From Desulfomarina profundi (lineage in GTDB: Bacteria > Desulfobacterota > Desulfobulbia > Desulfobulbales > Desulfocapsaceae), in NCBI RefSeq assembly GCF_019703855.1, contig NZ_AP024086.1, positions 2,438,501-2,502,500 on the forward strand: a stretch of 64,000 bases of DNA. Reading direction: 5' to 3'. The translations under genes and the position numbers were made by a program. The notes beneath the pieces are model-generated. The model worked only from the letters and a program-made list of their open reading frames with translations. It was not told the origin of the DNA and ran no database searches. Positions 21,563 through 32,687 of the stretch are shown here, one piece after another; within the stretch, counting starts at the first letter, position 1; every line of letters starts with the position of its first letter.

Positions 21563-21981
21563 TGCTGAATATCTCAGCGGCCCGGCGTGCCGCCAGAACA
21601 ACACCGGAACTGAACATCGCCCCACTGATCGACATGGTCTTTATTCTTCTCATCTTTTTTCTCGTCAACACCAGTTTTGTCAAGGAAACGGGGATCAAGG
21701 TCAACCGTCCTGCAGCAACTACCGCCACATCCCTGGATAAGGCAATGATCCTGGTGGCAATTGACGAAAACAACCGCATCTTCATGGACAATCGGGAGAT
21801 TGATTTCCGCGCGGTTCGCGCCAACGTGGAAAGGGCACTTGCCGAAAATCCAGAAGGTGGAGTGGTTGTCATAGCAGACAAAAAAAGCAGCAGCGGTATG
21901 GCAATCCGGGTAATGGACAGCTGTCGGACGGCGGGAGCCGAAAACGTCTCACTTGCAGCCGCTGTACCGAAGGGCAGGTAA
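21562..21981 (+). CDS. exbD: ExbD-type TonB energy subunit
   Basis: 139 aa with one N-terminal membrane helix preceded by the charged motif PELNIAPLIDMVFILLIFFL, which contains the conserved membrane aspartate. The C-terminal periplasmic domain has VVVIADKKSSSGMAIRVMD. Partner of ExbB; immediately followed by tonB. Confidence 0.9.
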   Translation: MLNISAARRAARTTPELNIAPLIDMVFILLIFFLVNTSFVKETGIKVNRPAATTATSLDKAMILVAIDENNRIFMDNREIDFRAVRANVERALAENPEGGVVVIADKKSSSGMAIRVMDSCRTAGAENVSLAAAVPKGR

Positions 21982-21982
21982 A

Positions 21983-22672
21983 ATGAAAAGGTTCAACAGG
22001 AAAATGCCCCTACAGAGCAATACAACCACCTGGATTCTCTCGGTCCTGTCGGCTCTGTTCCTGAACATGTTCTTCTTCCTTGGTATCCCGAACCTTGTGC
22101 ACGACAAGGGTTCCCCGCACACCATAGAATCGATGGTTTCCGGAGTACAGTTTCTTCGCCTTAAACCCCATGAGCAACCGCCACCACCACAAAAAAAGAA
22201 AAAAAAAGAACCTGAAAAAAAGCCGAAGAAAAAAAAAGCGGTGCCACGTCACAACAGGGCAGTGGTTCAAAATCTGACCCTGCCATTCCAGTTGAATCCG
22301 AGACTGCCCGCGGGACCTTCCAGCCTTGAACTGCCACCCCTGAAATCCTCATCCTCTTTGAATCCCGGTGATATCCCGAAAGTCTTCCAGGTGGGACAAC
22401 TGGACAGCAGCCTTACCCCCCTGGTCCGCATTCCACCAATGTATCCCATGCGGGCACGACGCCGGGGAATCGAAGGCTGGGTGAAAGTCAAGTTTATTGT
22501 CAACAACAGGGGAAATGTCACAAATATTGTTATTCTGAAGGCACAGCCTGAACGGATTTTCAATGAAGCAGTCAGACGATGCCTGCGCCAGTGGCGTTTT
22601 CGCCCTGGTACTGTCGGCGGAATAGTGGTCGATGCGGAAATTACAACAACGATACGTTTTAAACTGGAATAG
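21983..22672 (+). CDS. tonB: TonB family protein
   Basis: A membrane anchor (about 15-33) is followed by a Pro/Lys-rich rod (PPPPQKKKKKEPEKKPKKKK) and a C-terminal TonB box-binding domain with PPMYPMRARRRGIEGWVKVK and the closing V-x-A-E-I-T-T-T-I-R-F. It transmits energy to outer-membrane receptors. ATG 21983 has AGGGCAGG upstream and lies one base after the exbD stop; a longer frame overlaps exbD. Given the upstream B12 riboswitch, cobalamin receptors are the likely clients. Confidence 0.9.
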   Translation: MKRFNRKMPLQSNTTTWILSVLSALFLNMFFFLGIPNLVHDKGSPHTIESMVSGVQFLRLKPHEQPPPPQKKKKKEPEKKPKKKKAVPRHNRAVVQNLTLPFQLNPRLPAGPSSLELPPLKSSSSLNPGDIPKVFQVGQLDSSLTPLVRIPPMYPMRARRRGIEGWVKVKFIVNNRGNVTNIVILKAQPERIFNEAVRRCLRQWRFRPGTVGGIVVDAEITTTIRFKLE

Positions 22673-22676
22673 AACG

Positions 22677-24008
22677 ATGAAAAAAGTCTTCTGCCATCTT
22701 TTTCTCAGCCTGACCATACTCCTCTTTTTTCTTTTCCCGGCGGCTTCGGCAAAGGCACAAGACCACCTGCCCATAGCCGTGCGGCTCGTGCTCTCACGCC
22801 TGGCACCACTCCTGGAAAACCGGGAGTATAAAAAAGGCGTAGACCTGCTGCGTACCTTCCTGCAGAGATGCACTCCCGGCAACGAGAAATCACCCGACCT
22901 CGATACGGTCTGTTCTCACCCTGAAATAATCTTTTCACTGGGTAACTGTTACCTCCTCCAGGAACAGTACGATAAAGCGATTGCTGCCTATCGTCAAACC
23001 GTCAGGCGGGCTCCGAACCATCCCTCGGCATGGCTCAATCTGGCACGGGCATTGTATGAAAAACAAAATTATCCTGAAGCGGCTTCCTGTTTCATGAGGG
23101 GGTATGACACAGGATCACCCAAGGATCCGCAGCTCCTTTATTATGCCTCAGCCTGCCACCTCATGGCCGGGAAAAACGAGAAGGCCCTCAAGATTCTTGA
23201 ACGTCTTTTCCGGACATATCCAGGGTCAATAAAACCTGAATGGAAAGAATACATGGTTCACGCCCTGCTGGCAACCAGCCAGCCCCTTCGTGCTCTTCCC
23301 TATATAAAAGAACTGGCAGACGGCTACAGGGGGGAAAAACAGATCCGCTGGCAGGAGATCCTGCTCTACCATTACCTCCGGCTCGACATGGAAGAAAAGT
23401 CCCTGGCACTGGCCCGCAGGCTGGCGATCCAGTCACCCTCCGTCAGTAACTGGTGGAAGGCCCTCACCCATATTCATCTCAACAGGGGCGAATACAGGGA
23501 CGGCCTCACGGCACTGACAATTTACAGCTTTCTTACCTCTCTGGACGATGATGAAAAAAAACTGTATGCGGACCTGAACCTGCAGCTGGGCATTCCCATA
23601 AGGGCCCTGCCCATCTATGAACAATTCCTCACACGAAAAATGGACAAACAACTGCTGCGACAGGTAGTTACCATCTACAGCCGTCAGGGTAAAATCAAAA
23701 AAGCTCTGGAACATCTCAATGCAGTCTCCCTGGGAAAGAAAGATATTCCCCTTCTTCGTCTCAAGGGTGAATTGCTGTATGCACAGAAAAAATTCAACCA
23801 GGCTGAAAAAATATTCAAAAAAATTGTGGAACTGGACAAAAACCATGCAGGCCCCGCCCTGCTGATGGCAGGATATGCCGCCTGGCAGGCAGGAGACATT
23901 GAAAATGCCATAGGCCATTTCAAAAGAGCCTCAGTATTTAAAAAACAGAAAAAACAGGCGCTAATTGTCCTGGCCCAACTCATACAGACAATACCGGCAC
24001 ACCCATAA
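22677..24008 (+). CDS. TPR-repeat protein of the TonB operon
   Basis: Exported protein (signal peptide ending about residue 26, PAASAKAQ) with repeated tetratricopeptide helices, for example AIAAYRQTVRRAPNHPSAWL, NLARALYEKQNYPEAASCF and NQAEKIFKKIVELDKNHAGP. TPR proteins of this type close DUF3450/TonB operons. ATG 22677 follows the tonB stop by four bases. Likely a periplasmic scaffold for the TonB machine. Confidence 0.85.
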   Translation: MKKVFCHLFLSLTILLFFLFPAASAKAQDHLPIAVRLVLSRLAPLLENREYKKGVDLLRTFLQRCTPGNEKSPDLDTVCSHPEIIFSLGNCYLLQEQYDKAIAAYRQTVRRAPNHPSAWLNLARALYEKQNYPEAASCFMRGYDTGSPKDPQLLYYASACHLMAGKNEKALKILERLFRTYPGSIKPEWKEYMVHALLATSQPLRALPYIKELADGYRGEKQIRWQEILLYHYLRLDMEEKSLALARRLAIQSPSVSNWWKALTHIHLNRGEYRDGLTALTIYSFLTSLDDDEKKLYADLNLQLGIPIRALPIYEQFLTRKMDKQLLRQVVTIYSRQGKIKKALEHLNAVSLGKKDIPLLRLKGELLYAQKKFNQAEKIFKKIVELDKNHAGPALLMAGYAAWQAGDIENAIGHFKRASVFKKQKKQALIVLAQLIQTIPAHP

Positions 24009-24039
24009 CAGGTTATAAGTGCAACCGACCCTCCATTTC

Positions 24040-24800
24040 AATACCCCAAAAAAAAAGCAGCGGAACTGCTGAAACTCGAGCAAAATGATATTTTATACAA
24101 GAATTATTTCAGTTTCTCTCCGGATAAGCAACCGAACGGAAATCCATCCAGGTCACGATGCTCCGAGTTGAGACAACAGGTACTGCTCGAACCTCAGCAT
24201 TTTGAGTGGATTCTTCAGGTGGTCGATGGCAACCTGATTGACACGGAAATAACCATGACCGCCATAAATCTCAAATCCGACATGGTTCTGCAGGTTCTCA
24301 TACGCGATATCACGGAATAAAACATACCCAGGAAATACTGATCCAGACCGAAAAGATGATGGCCGTGGGGGGACTTTATTGTCCGGCGCCTGGGTACGAC
24401 CTGAAAAAAAGATATGATTTCAAGAAAATCACCATTCAGCACCATTTTAAAAAACCGGAAAAGTATGCTGTGCCGGAACGGAGATCGGCCAGGTTTTTCT
24501 GAATATCATCAAAAACGCAGCACAGGCCATGTCAACCGTGGATTTACCGGAGAACATCCTGAAATTATGCTGGTAACAAAACAGGAACATGATTGGGTCA
24601 CGGTGACTATCAGTGATAATGGCCCCGGAATCAATCCGACAATTCAACAATTAATCTTTGAACCGTTTTTCTCGACCAAACCGGTGGGGGGAAGGGACGG
24701 GACTCCACACCATAACGGCAAAATAGACGTGAGCAGTGAACCTGGACAGGGCACCAGTTTTACGATCCGGTTGCCGCTCGGAAACACATTACCGGAATAG
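24040..24800 (+). pseudogene. Degraded PAS/histidine kinase remnant
   Basis: Pieces of a sensor kinase in different frames: a PAS-like stretch (LEPQHFEWILQVVDGNLIDT to VLIRDITE, near 24190-24318), then a kinase ATPase fragment (VTVTISDNGPGINPTIQQLI, FEPFFSTKP) ending GTSFTIRLPLG. The GLGL segment after FFSTKP is deleted, the histidine region is missing, and stops interrupt the middle. The only feature in this stretch; it has no ORF spanning the domains. Confidence 0.7.
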
Positions 24801-24991
24801 TACTGTCATTTCTCCTTCTGCTGAAACTGCAACAACTGTCGAAAGGAATCAGAAGCCGTGCATAATTCATAGAGAACCTGTTGCAAAGATATGGAGGCAG
24901 GAGTATAAGGTTCACGTATGTATAAAAGAATTTTTCAACAATATTACCATCTGGGACATGCTGTTCCCATCCTGTCAAGGAGTTATAAATA

Positions 24992-25978
24992 ATGGCAAAA
25001 AATCTACTCGATCAGTTGAAGGAAATGACTGTAGTCGTCGCCGACACAGGAGACCTGCAGGCAATTGGAACCTATACCCCGCGGGACGCAACAACCAACC
25101 CGTCTCTTATAACTGCTGCGGCTCAAATGGAGCAATACCAGGATATTGTAGATAACACGCTGAAAGAAGCGAGGAAATCAGCTGGAGAGAACGGCTCTAC
25201 CGAAGAAGTAGTCACCTTGGCGTTCGACCGGCTGGCAGTCGCCTTCGGCCTGAAAATCCTCGATATCATTCCAGGCCGCGTTTCCACCGAAGTTGATGCC
25301 CGCCTCTCTTACGACAAGGAAGGTACAATTGCCAAGGCACGGGAAATAATAGCACAATACGAGGCAAACAATATCTCACGGGAAAGAATTCTTATTAAAA
25401 TTGCTGCGACCTGGGAGGGTATCAGAGCCGCAGAAATCCTGGAAAAAGAAGGTATTCACTGTAATCTCACTCTTCTGTTCGGCATCCACCAGGCCATCGC
25501 CTGTGCGGAGGCCGGTGTCACCCTTATTTCTCCCTTTGTCGGCCGCATTCTTGACTGGTACAAAAAAGACACGGGCAGAGATTCCTATCCGGCCAATGAA
25601 GACCCTGGTGTCGTTTCGGTAACAGCCATTTATAATTATTACAAAAAATTTGGTTATTCCACTGAAGTGATGGGGGCAAGTTTCAGAAATATCGATGAAA
25701 TTGCGGAACTGGCGGGTGTCGACCTGCTGACCATTTCACCGGCGCTGCTGGAAGAGCTCCACTCCACCGAAAGAGAACTGCCTCGGAAACTTGACCCGGC
25801 AAGCGCAGCACAAGCTGATATTGAAAAAGTTGTAATGACCAGAGAAACCTTTGATAAACTCCACAGGGAAAACCGGATGGCAACAGAATGCCTGACAAAC
25901 GGTATTAAAGGATTTACAGATGCTCTTGTTGCACTGGAAGAACTGCTCACCAAGAGACTTGCAAAGCTGGAAGGATAA
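24992..25978 (+). CDS. tal: Transaldolase
   Basis: Transfers dihydroxyacetone units between sugar phosphates in the non-oxidative pentose phosphate pathway. Signatures: [26 protein letters not shown] near residue 36, the Schiff-base lysine in [16 protein letters not shown] (about 131), and GASFRN near 229. Length 328 aa fits class 1 TalB-type enzymes. AAGGAG lies about 9 bases before the ATG. Monocistronic, with a terminator-like hairpin downstream. Confidence 0.93.
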   Translation: MAKNLLDQLKEMTVVVADTGDLQAIGTYTPRDATTNPSLITAAAQMEQYQDIVDNTLKEARKSAGENGSTEEVVTLAFDRLAVAFGLKILDIIPGRVSTEVDARLSYDKEGTIAKAREIIAQYEANNISRERILIKIAATWEGIRAAEILEKEGIHCNLTLLFGIHQAIACAEAGVTLISPFVGRILDWYKKDTGRDSYPANEDPGVVSVTAIYNYYKKFGYSTEVMGASFRNIDEIAELAGVDLLTISPALLEELHSTERELPRKLDPASAAQADIEKVVMTRETFDKLHRENRMATECLTNGIKGFTDALVALEELLTKRLAKLEG

Positions 25979-25987
25979 TAAATCACT

Positions 25988-26017
25988 CCCCTGCTGTCTG
26001 CACACGACAGCAGGGGG
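25988..26017 (+). terminator. Hairpin between transaldolase and paaK
   Basis: Arms CCCCTGCTGTC and GACAGCAGGGG around TGCACAC, between two convergent genes. No strong T run on the plus side, so efficiency is uncertain. Confidence 0.55.
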
Positions 26018-26034
26018 TTACGTGCGGTCTAAAC

Positions 26035-27333
26035 TTACAATTCCCGTCGATCCACCACCCGATCACCCTTACCGTTGAATCGCTCCAGGGTTCGTTCCTC
26101 CACCAGTTTCACATTAACTCCGATACCCAGCTCGGAAGCCATCCGTTTCTTGATCATATCAACGAAAGCCCGCTGTTTTTTCATGGCATCAAAGAAAATT
26201 CCTTCCACCACCTCCACCATCACGGTGAGTTTGTCTTCATTGTTTTCACGTTCGACAATCAACCGGTAATGGGGTTCTGTTCCCTCAATATCAAAGAGAA
26301 TAGACTCGATCTGGGTGGGAAAGACGTTGACTCCTTTTATAATCAGCATGTCGTCGGATCGGCCCAGCATGCGATGCATGCGGACAAAGGTCCGGCCGCA
26401 GGGACAAGGCTCGGGCAGCAGCCTGGTCAGATCGCGGGTACGGTAACGGATAACGGGAAAGGCCTCCTTTGTCAGGGTGGTAATAACCAGTTCCCCTACC
26501 TCTCCCGGTTTGACCGGTTCCAGGGTTTCCGGATCGAGTATTTCAATAAAAAAATGATCTTCATTCACATGGAGACCGTCACACTCCTGGCATTCTCCCG
26601 CAACACCCGGTCCCATGATTTCCGAAAGTCCGTAATTATCGGTGGCCCTGATCCCCAGGCGGTCGTTGATCTCCTGCCGCATGGCCTCGGACCAGGGCTC
26701 GGCCCCGAACAGACCGAAACGAAGAGAGAGCCCGTTGGGATTGATCCCCATGTCCATCATGACATCTGCCATTTTCAGAGCGTAGGACGGGGTGCAGACC
26801 AGGGCCGTGGTCTTGAAATCCTGCATGATCTGGATCTGCCTTTTTGTATTGCCGGCAGAAATGGGAATAACCGAAGCTCCCAACCGCTCCGCTCCGTAGT
26901 GAAGACCAAAGCCACCGGTAAACAGACCATAACCGAAGGCGATCTGAATAACATCATCCGCCGTCACTCCGGCCCCGCAAAGGATTCTGGCCACAAGATT
27001 GGACCAGTTGACAATATCGTTTTTGGAATAGCCGACCACCGTAGCCATTCCTGTTGTACCGGAAGAGGAATGAACCCGGACAACATCCCGCAGGGGGATA
27101 GCAAACAGGCCGTACGGGTAGTTTTCCCGTAGATCCTGCTTCATTGTAAAGGGAAAACGACGCAGGTCGTCAAGGCTGTTCACCCTGGTCGCATCCAGCT
27201 TTTCTTCACTGAATTTGTTCCTGTAAAACGGCACGGTGGTGGCAACCCGCTGCAGGGTTTTCTGTAATCGCTCCAGCTGCAGGGCCTCCAGTTCCGGCCG
27301 AGGTAAACATTCCTTTTTCTGTTCCCAGTACAT
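26035..27333 (-). CDS. paaK: Phenylacetate-CoA ligase (paralogue 1)
   Basis: AMP-forming aryl-acid CoA ligase, 432 aa. Motifs: [18 protein letters not shown] (ATP loop), [45 protein letters not shown]. Activates phenylacetate or related aryl acids to CoA thioesters. A close paralogue lies upstream in the same direction with an ACT-domain gene between them, beside iorAB. The pair suggests interconversion of aryl acids and arylpyruvates for aromatic amino acid use or synthesis. Confidence 0.9.
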   Translation of the reverse strand: MYWEQKKECLPRPELEALQLERLQKTLQRVATTVPFYRNKFSEEKLDATRVNSLDDLRRFPFTMKQDLRENYPYGLFAIPLRDVVRVHSSSGTTGMATVVGYSKNDIVNWSNLVARILCGAGVTADDVIQIAFGYGLFTGGFGLHYGAERLGASVIPISAGNTKRQIQIMQDFKTTALVCTPSYALKMADVMMDMGINPNGLSLRFGLFGAEPWSEAMRQEINDRLGIRATDNYGLSEIMGPGVAGECQECDGLHVNEDHFFIEILDPETLEPVKPGEVGELVITTLTKEAFPVIRYRTRDLTRLLPEPCPCGRTFVRMHRMLGRSDDMLIIKGVNVFPTQIESILFDIEGTEPHYRLIVERENNEDKLTVMVEVVEGIFFDAMKKQRAFVDMIKKRMASELGIGVNVKLVEERTLERFNGKGDRVVDRREL

Positions 27334-27365
27334 AAGTAATTATCCGTATTTCTAATTTCTTTTAT

Positions 27366-27422
27366 AACCAGCAGGGCTGGACCAGATGGCTCAACGCTGG
27401 TCTAACCAGCAGTGCTGGACCA
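27366..27422. repeat. Short hairpin-forming direct repeat
   Basis: Two 19-bp copies (27366-27384 and 27404-27422) of AACCAGCAGxGCTGGACCA differing at one base; each is itself an inverted repeat (CCAGC/GCTGG). Located in the 195-bp leader of the downstream paaK; regulatory meaning unknown. Confidence 0.5.
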
Positions 27423-27527
27423 AATTATGGATCACAGCCACAACGAACGATGAAAGTGATACGATTGCTCATGTTTTTTTCTTCACTTTCATATAAAGTA
27501 ATGAAAATCCCAACGGCGGCAAAAACA

Positions 27528-27959
27528 CTACAGAGCGCAAATCTGTTCACCGCTCAGCAGGGTAAAACCATCCTTCTGCAGGGAGGCAATGGCCTCGTCC
27601 ATCTTCTCAAAGCGGAAAATCAGTACCGCATTTTCACCACTCTTATTCACAAAGGCGTACATGTACTCCACGTTCAACCCAGCCTTGTGAATAGCCTTCA
27701 GTACAGTGGCCAGTCCTCCAACCTCATCGGCAACCTCCACCGCCAGTACCGAGGTTTTGCCCACGGTAAAACCGCCATTCATCAACACTTCACGTGCCTT
27801 TTCCACATCATTGACAATGAGTCGCAGGATACCGAAATCGGCGGTATCAGCAACGGAAAGGGCCCGGATATTAATATTGGCATCGGCAAGAATGGTCATG
27901 ATCTCCGCCAGTCTTCCCGACTTGTTCTCCAAAAAAACCGCTATCTGTTCAACACGCAT
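27528..27959 (-). CDS. Tandem ACT-domain protein
   Basis: 143 aa made of two ACT-like repeats: [20 protein letters not shown] with later [10 protein letters not shown], then [20 protein letters not shown] and later [11 protein letters not shown] domains bind amino acids. Encoded 16 bases after the second paaK in the same operon, so it probably senses an aromatic amino acid and tunes the pathway. No enzyme domain is attached. Confidence 0.85.
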   Translation of the reverse strand: MRVEQIAVFLENKSGRLAEIMTILADANINIRALSVADTADFGILRLIVNDVEKAREVLMNGGFTVGKTSVLAVEVADEVGGLATVLKAIHKAGLNVEYMYAFVNKSGENAVLIFRFEKMDEAIASLQKDGFTLLSGEQICAL

Positions 27960-27975
27960 GGATACCCTCCACTCA

Positions 27976-29286
27976 TCAAATTTTACGATTATCGATCACT
28001 CGCTGCGCCTTGCCTTCGCTGCGCTGAATTGTCTTCGGTTCCACCAGCTTAACTTTACAGGTTACTCCCAGCAGGCTTTTTACTTCCGCCTGGATTTTGC
28101 GGGTGAGGTTTTCCAGGACGCGAATTTCATCGGAGAAGAGTCCCTCGCTCACTTCAACCTGGACGGTCATGGTATCGAGATTGCCTTCACGTTCCACCAC
28201 GATCTGGTAATGGGGTTCCACCCCTTCAACACCCATGAGTACATGCTCCACCTGGGATGGAAAAACATTGACCCCGCGGATAATCAGCATATCATCAGTA
28301 CGTCCGGTCACCTTCTCCATGCGGACCAGGGTACGACCACAGGCGCACTGCTCGTAGATGAGCCGGGAGATATCCTTGGTCCGATAGCGGATAATAGGAA
28401 AAGCCTCCTTGGTCAGGGTGGTGAATACCAGCTCACCCTGTTCCCCTGGGGGCAGAATTTCTCCGGTATCGGGATCGATGATTTCCGGCAGAAAATGGTC
28501 CTCAAAAATATGCATCCCCATATTGGAGTGGAGACATTCCTGGGCCACTCCCGGTCCCATTACCTCGGAAAGTCCATAGATATCTACAGCCCTGAGATTG
28601 AGTTTTCTCTCCACCTCCTCCCGCATATTCTCGCTCCACGGCTCGGCCCCGAAGATGCCGACCCGCAGAGAAAGGGAGGATGGATCGATATCCATGGAAT
28701 CCATGGCATCGGCCAGGTTCAGGGCATAGGAGGGTGTGGACAGCAGCACGGTGGATTTGAAATCCCTCATCAAGGTTATCTGCCGTTTACTGTTGCCACC
28801 GGAAACCGGAATAACCGTGGCCCCCAGCCGCTCAATACCGTAATGGGCTCCCAGCCCCCCGGTAAAAAGCCCGTAGCCGTAGGCATTCTGCACCATATCT
28901 TCCCTGGTCGCCCCGGCACAGCAGAGCGCCCTGGCCATGATACCGGCCCAGAGTTCAATGTCTTTGCGGGTGTACCCCACAACTGTCGGTTTGCCGGTGG
29001 TGCCGGAAGAGGCATGGATACGGACAACTTCATCCAGGGGTACTGTAAAGAGGCCGAAGGGGTAGTTGTCCCGCAGATCGTTTTTCACGGTAAAGGGGAG
29101 TTTCTGCAGATCGGCCAGGGACTGAATATCTTCCGGCTTCACCCCGGCCTCATCCATCTTGGTGCGATAAGGGGCAACGGTTTTATATACCCTGGCGACC
29201 AGATGCTGCAACCGCCTGAGCTGAATGGACTCCAGCCCCACCCGTGGCAGGGTCTCTATCTCTTCTTCCCAATACTTAACTGTCAT
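27976..29286 (-). CDS. paaK: Phenylacetate-CoA ligase (paralogue 2)
   Basis: 436-aa AMP-forming ligase with the same motifs as the neighbouring paralogue: [64 protein letters not shown]. It lies 14 bases after iorB on the same strand, directly linking CoA activation of aryl acids to the 2-oxoacid oxidoreductase. The two paralogues may differ in side-chain preference. Confidence 0.9.
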   Translation of the reverse strand: MTVKYWEEEIETLPRVGLESIQLRRLQHLVARVYKTVAPYRTKMDEAGVKPEDIQSLADLQKLPFTVKNDLRDNYPFGLFTVPLDEVVRIHASSGTTGKPTVVGYTRKDIELWAGIMARALCCAGATREDMVQNAYGYGLFTGGLGAHYGIERLGATVIPVSGGNSKRQITLMRDFKSTVLLSTPSYALNLADAMDSMDIDPSSLSLRVGIFGAEPWSENMREEVERKLNLRAVDIYGLSEVMGPGVAQECLHSNMGMHIFEDHFLPEIIDPDTGEILPPGEQGELVFTTLTKEAFPIIRYRTKDISRLIYEQCACGRTLVRMEKVTGRTDDMLIIRGVNVFPSQVEHVLMGVEGVEPHYQIVVEREGNLDTMTVQVEVSEGLFSDEIRVLENLTRKIQAEVKSLLGVTCKVKLVEPKTIQRSEGKAQRVIDNRKI

Positions 29287-29300
29287 ACCTCTTTCCTCGC

Positions 29301-29885
29301 CTATTGTTGGTTTGCTTTTTGTCCCGCTTCGAAGGCCTGCAGATTCACGTCCATGAATTTTGCCGGCACCCGACTCCTGATGATATCACCGAACAGTTCA
29401 GAATCCACCGGCAGAAAAGGGGCAATAGCCCCGACCATTGCCACATTCGCGGTCCTCACCTCGCCGACGGCCTTTGCAATCCCAAATGCATCAACAGGAA
29501 CAACCACAACGCCACGTTCCCGGAGTGTATCAAGCAGGCCTTCCGGATAGACAGCTTGTCCTGTAGCCACAGAAGGTGGCAGAATTTTCTGGGTATTGAC
29601 GATGACCTTGCTGCCACCATGGAGATACGGCAAATACCGGACTGCCTCCATCATCTCAAATGCCACAAGAATATCGGCCTTTCCCGGCTCAATGAGCGGC
29701 GAATAAACTTTATCTCCATAGCGGAGCTGAGCCGTAACCGAGCCACCCCGCTGGGCCATGCCGTGGACTTCACTTTTTTTGGCATCAAACCCGGCAGCCA
29801 GCAGGCTGTACGCCGTAATCTCACTGGCAAGCAGAATTCCCTGGCCCCCTACCCCTGAAAAGAGGATGTTTCCCTGTTCTTTCAT
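29301..29885 (-). CDS. iorB: Indolepyruvate:ferredoxin oxidoreductase beta subunit
   Basis: 194-aa gamma-type domain of 2-oxoacid:ferredoxin oxidoreductases: [13 protein letters not shown] near the N-terminus, [17 protein letters not shown], and [12 protein letters not shown]. With IorA it oxidatively decarboxylates arylpyruvates to aryl-acetyl-CoA, or the reverse with reduced ferredoxin. Its start overlaps the iorA stop (ATGA), the usual order. Confidence 0.92.
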   Translation of the reverse strand: MKEQGNILFSGVGGQGILLASEITAYSLLAAGFDAKKSEVHGMAQRGGSVTAQLRYGDKVYSPLIEPGKADILVAFEMMEAVRYLPYLHGGSKVIVNTQKILPPSVATGQAVYPEGLLDTLRERGVVVVPVDAFGIAKAVGEVRTANVAMVGAIAPFLPVDSELFGDIIRSRVPAKFMDVNLQAFEAGQKANQQ

Positions 29886-31692
29886 TTTTTCCCCTCCCCT
29901 CGGGTAATTGCATTGAACTTACAGAGTGACGCGCACTGGCCGCAATCATTACAGAGAATTTCATCGATTTTGGAAATCCCCTTCTGCTTTTTACGATAGC
30001 CACGCCTTTCCGCCTCACCTTCCCCGAACACAGTCCAGCTGATGGCCGGGCAGCCGAGACGGATACAGGACATACAGCCGACACAGTTCTCCTGGTTCGT
30101 AAAATAGGATACGGGTTTGCGCTCTTTCATCTCCGGCAGCAGCACACAGGGTGCACGGGAGATAACAACAGACGGCTCTTCAAGAGCCACGGCTTTTTTC
30201 AGCACCTCTCGTGTCTCCGGTACCTCGTGGGGATTGACGGTGAATACATGTTTTACTCCTACAGCCCGACACAATGCCTCCAGATCAAGCTGATTTGCCG
30301 GTTCTCCTTTCATGGAATAGCCGGATGCCGGATTCTGCTGCTGGCCGGTCATGGCAGTAATTCTGTTGTCGAGAATAATCAGGGTGGAAGCCGAATTGTT
30401 ATAGACCGTATTGATCAGGCCGGTAATACCGGAATGGATAAAGGTGGAATCACCGATAACGGAGACCACTTTATCATGAGCCCCATCCCCCACCGCCTTG
30501 GCAATACCATGGGCTATGGAGACTGACGCACCCATGCAGACACAGGAATCCATGGAAGACAGCGGCGGCAGAAATCCCAGGGTATAGCAACCGATATCCC
30601 CGGATACAAAAAGTTTCATCCGGGAAAGATTGAAAAAGATACCCCGGTGGGGACAACCCGCGCACATATTTGGTGGCCGCAGGGGCAGCTCAGCCTCTTC
30701 AAAAAGATCAGGCCCGCTACCGGGAACAATGGCCTCCCGGATAATCGCGGTATTCAGTTCTCCCTGGTTCGGAATCAGTTCTTTGCCGGTGCAGGTAATA
30801 CCCATGGCCTTGATATGGGTTTCAAGAAAGGGATCCAGTTCCTCCACCACGAACAGTTCATCAACCGTGGCCGCAAATTCGCGGATCTTTTTTTCCGGTA
30901 GCGGCCAGCACATACCGAGCTTTAAAACCGCTGCCTCGGGAAAGGCCTCTTTCACGTAGAGATAGGCAACTCCGGCGGTAATAAACCCTTTTTTTGTATC
31001 CCCCTGCTCAATAGTGTTGAATTCGTCGGTTTCGGCCATTTCCCGGCACTGTGCCATCCGCTCTTCCATATAGGCACGACGCTTGCGGGCCATCCCCGGA
31101 AGCATCACCTGCTTGGCGGGATTTTTTGTTATTTCGGCCTGAGCAACTTCCGCCCGCTCCCGTTTCTCCACAACTCCCTTCACATGGGCAATACGGGTTG
31201 TGATGCGGACAATGACCGGAGTGTCCAGGTTCTCGCTCAGCTCAAAGGCCGTTTTGATCATCTCCTTGGCTTCCATGGGATCGGAGGGTTCCAGCATGGG
31301 CAGTTTGGCGGCAAATGCGTAGTTGCGGTTATCCTGCTCGTTCTGTGAAGAGTGCATCTCCGGGTCATCAGCACAGAGGATGACAAGCCCTCCCTTGACG
31401 CCGGTATAGGACGCGGTAAAAAGAGGATCGGCCGCGACATTCAGCCCCACATGCTTCATGGTGGCAAGAGCCCTGCTCCCGGCAAAACTTGCGCCGATGG
31501 CAACTTCCAGGCCCACTTTTTCATTGGGTGCCCATTCCGTATAAACCCCGTCGTAACGGGAGAGGTTTTCCATGATCTCCGTAGAAGGCGTTCCCGGGTA
31601 GCCCGAAGCGACTGTAACCCCCGCTTCCCAGGCCCCAGGGCGATTGCTTCATTTCCGGACATCCAGAGTGCGTTTTTATTTTGTGTTGTCAC
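29882..31692 (-). pseudogene. iorA: Indolepyruvate:ferredoxin oxidoreductase alpha subunit, frame broken near the start
   Basis: Large TPP- and Fe-S-containing subunit. The main frame (stop at 29882) shows NEKVGLEVAIGASFAGSRAL, the TPP site GDIGCYTLG / CVCMGASVSIAHG / VIGDSTFIHSG, and two C-terminal 4Fe-4S motifs (CVGCMSCIRLGCP; CNDCGQCASLC). The N-terminus (MTTQNKNALWMSGNEAIALG) lies in another frame. One extra G in the G4 run (31633-31636 on plus) joins them through AWEAGVTVASGYPGTPSTEI, the expected sequence. The 563-residue frame alone lacks the N-terminal pyruvate-binding region. Likely intact in the organism. Confidence 0.85.
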
Positions 31693-31986
31693 TGTATCTC
31701 CTGATTTTCTGATTGCCGGGCCCCGACAAGGCCACTTTTTATCAATTTAAAAAGAACGTTAAAGACTACTCCGAAACCCGGTAATCCGGCAAGTTTTTTT
31801 TCAGGGAAAAGGGAGTACCGGTCCACAGATAATTACGGTTCCGAGCCTCAATATTTTTGACAATGGGAAGAGCACCCCCTACTGTATATATACTTACATT
31901 TTAATTGTTTTACCTGTATTGCAGGTTTTTATATTTTCAGTAACTTTTTTCATATTACCTATTATTATTTTTGGAGGAATGAGACA

Positions 31987-32661
31987 ATGTATATAGGCAG
32001 AATCATGCACACAAACCTGATCACAGTCCCACCCGAGGCCTCGCTTGCAAAGGCCCAGGCATTGATGGAAGAACATGCCATTGAACACCTGCTTGTAACC
32101 GATGAAAACAAAAAGCTCGTAGGAATACTCTCCGACCGGGACCTGAAGCAGTACTGGGCCTCTCCCGCGACATCCCTTTCAGCCCATGAGCTGAATTACC
32201 TGCTGGACAAGGTGACGGTAGATATGATCATGATCCGGACCGTGGTAACCGTCACCCCGGCAACTACCATCGAACGGGCGGCTTACATCATGCAGCAGTA
32301 CCGGATAAGCGCCCTGCCGGTGATGGAAAATGAAAACCTGGTGGGAATTATTACCGGAGTCGATGTTCTTGAGATACTCTTCAAGGCCATCGGTATCAGT
32401 GAGGAGAGTGTTCGTCTGGGGGTCTTTGTCAATGACAGTATCGGCCAGCTCGCCAAAGTGACGGGAGTGCTCAAAGATGCCGGTGTCAATATCCAGAGTC
32501 TTCTCTGCTGGCCGGAAAAGGATCATTCGGGAATAACCCAGATGGTTTTCAGGGTGGCGGCATCAGAAAGCGACAAGGCCATCCGGGCCCTGAACCAAAA
32601 CGGCCTGCAGGTCACAACCCGGTACGAAAAAGATATCACGCCCTTTCTACCGAAGGACTGA
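31987..32661 (+). CDS. CBS-pair and ACT domain protein
   Basis: Two CBS motifs (IMHTNLITVPPEASLAKAQA and DMIMIRTVVTVTPATTIERA, each with G[IV]L/IT closing) followed by an ACT domain (VFVNDSIGQLAKVTGVLKDA, GVNIQSLLCW). 224 aa, cytoplasmic, AcuB-like in layout. Such proteins bind adenosine nucleotides and amino acids. Divergent from iorA, which suggests it reads cell energy and amino acid state for that operon. GGAGG lies 7 bases before the ATG. Confidence 0.85.
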   Translation: MYIGRIMHTNLITVPPEASLAKAQALMEEHAIEHLLVTDENKKLVGILSDRDLKQYWASPATSLSAHELNYLLDKVTVDMIMIRTVVTVTPATTIERAAYIMQQYRISALPVMENENLVGIITGVDVLEILFKAIGISEESVRLGVFVNDSIGQLAKVTGVLKDAGVNIQSLLCWPEKDHSGITQMVFRVAASESDKAIRALNQNGLQVTTRYEKDITPFLPKD

Positions 32662-32687
32662 TATTGCCAACCAGCAGAGCCGGGCCT

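Noticed and set aside
26269-27132. A 287-codon plus-strand open frame
   Set aside because: Antisense shadow of the first paaK; no recognisable motifs.
27706-29550. A 614-codon plus-strand open frame
   Set aside because: It is antisense to the paaK paralogue, whose motifs and operon position are clear; no family resemblance on the plus strand.
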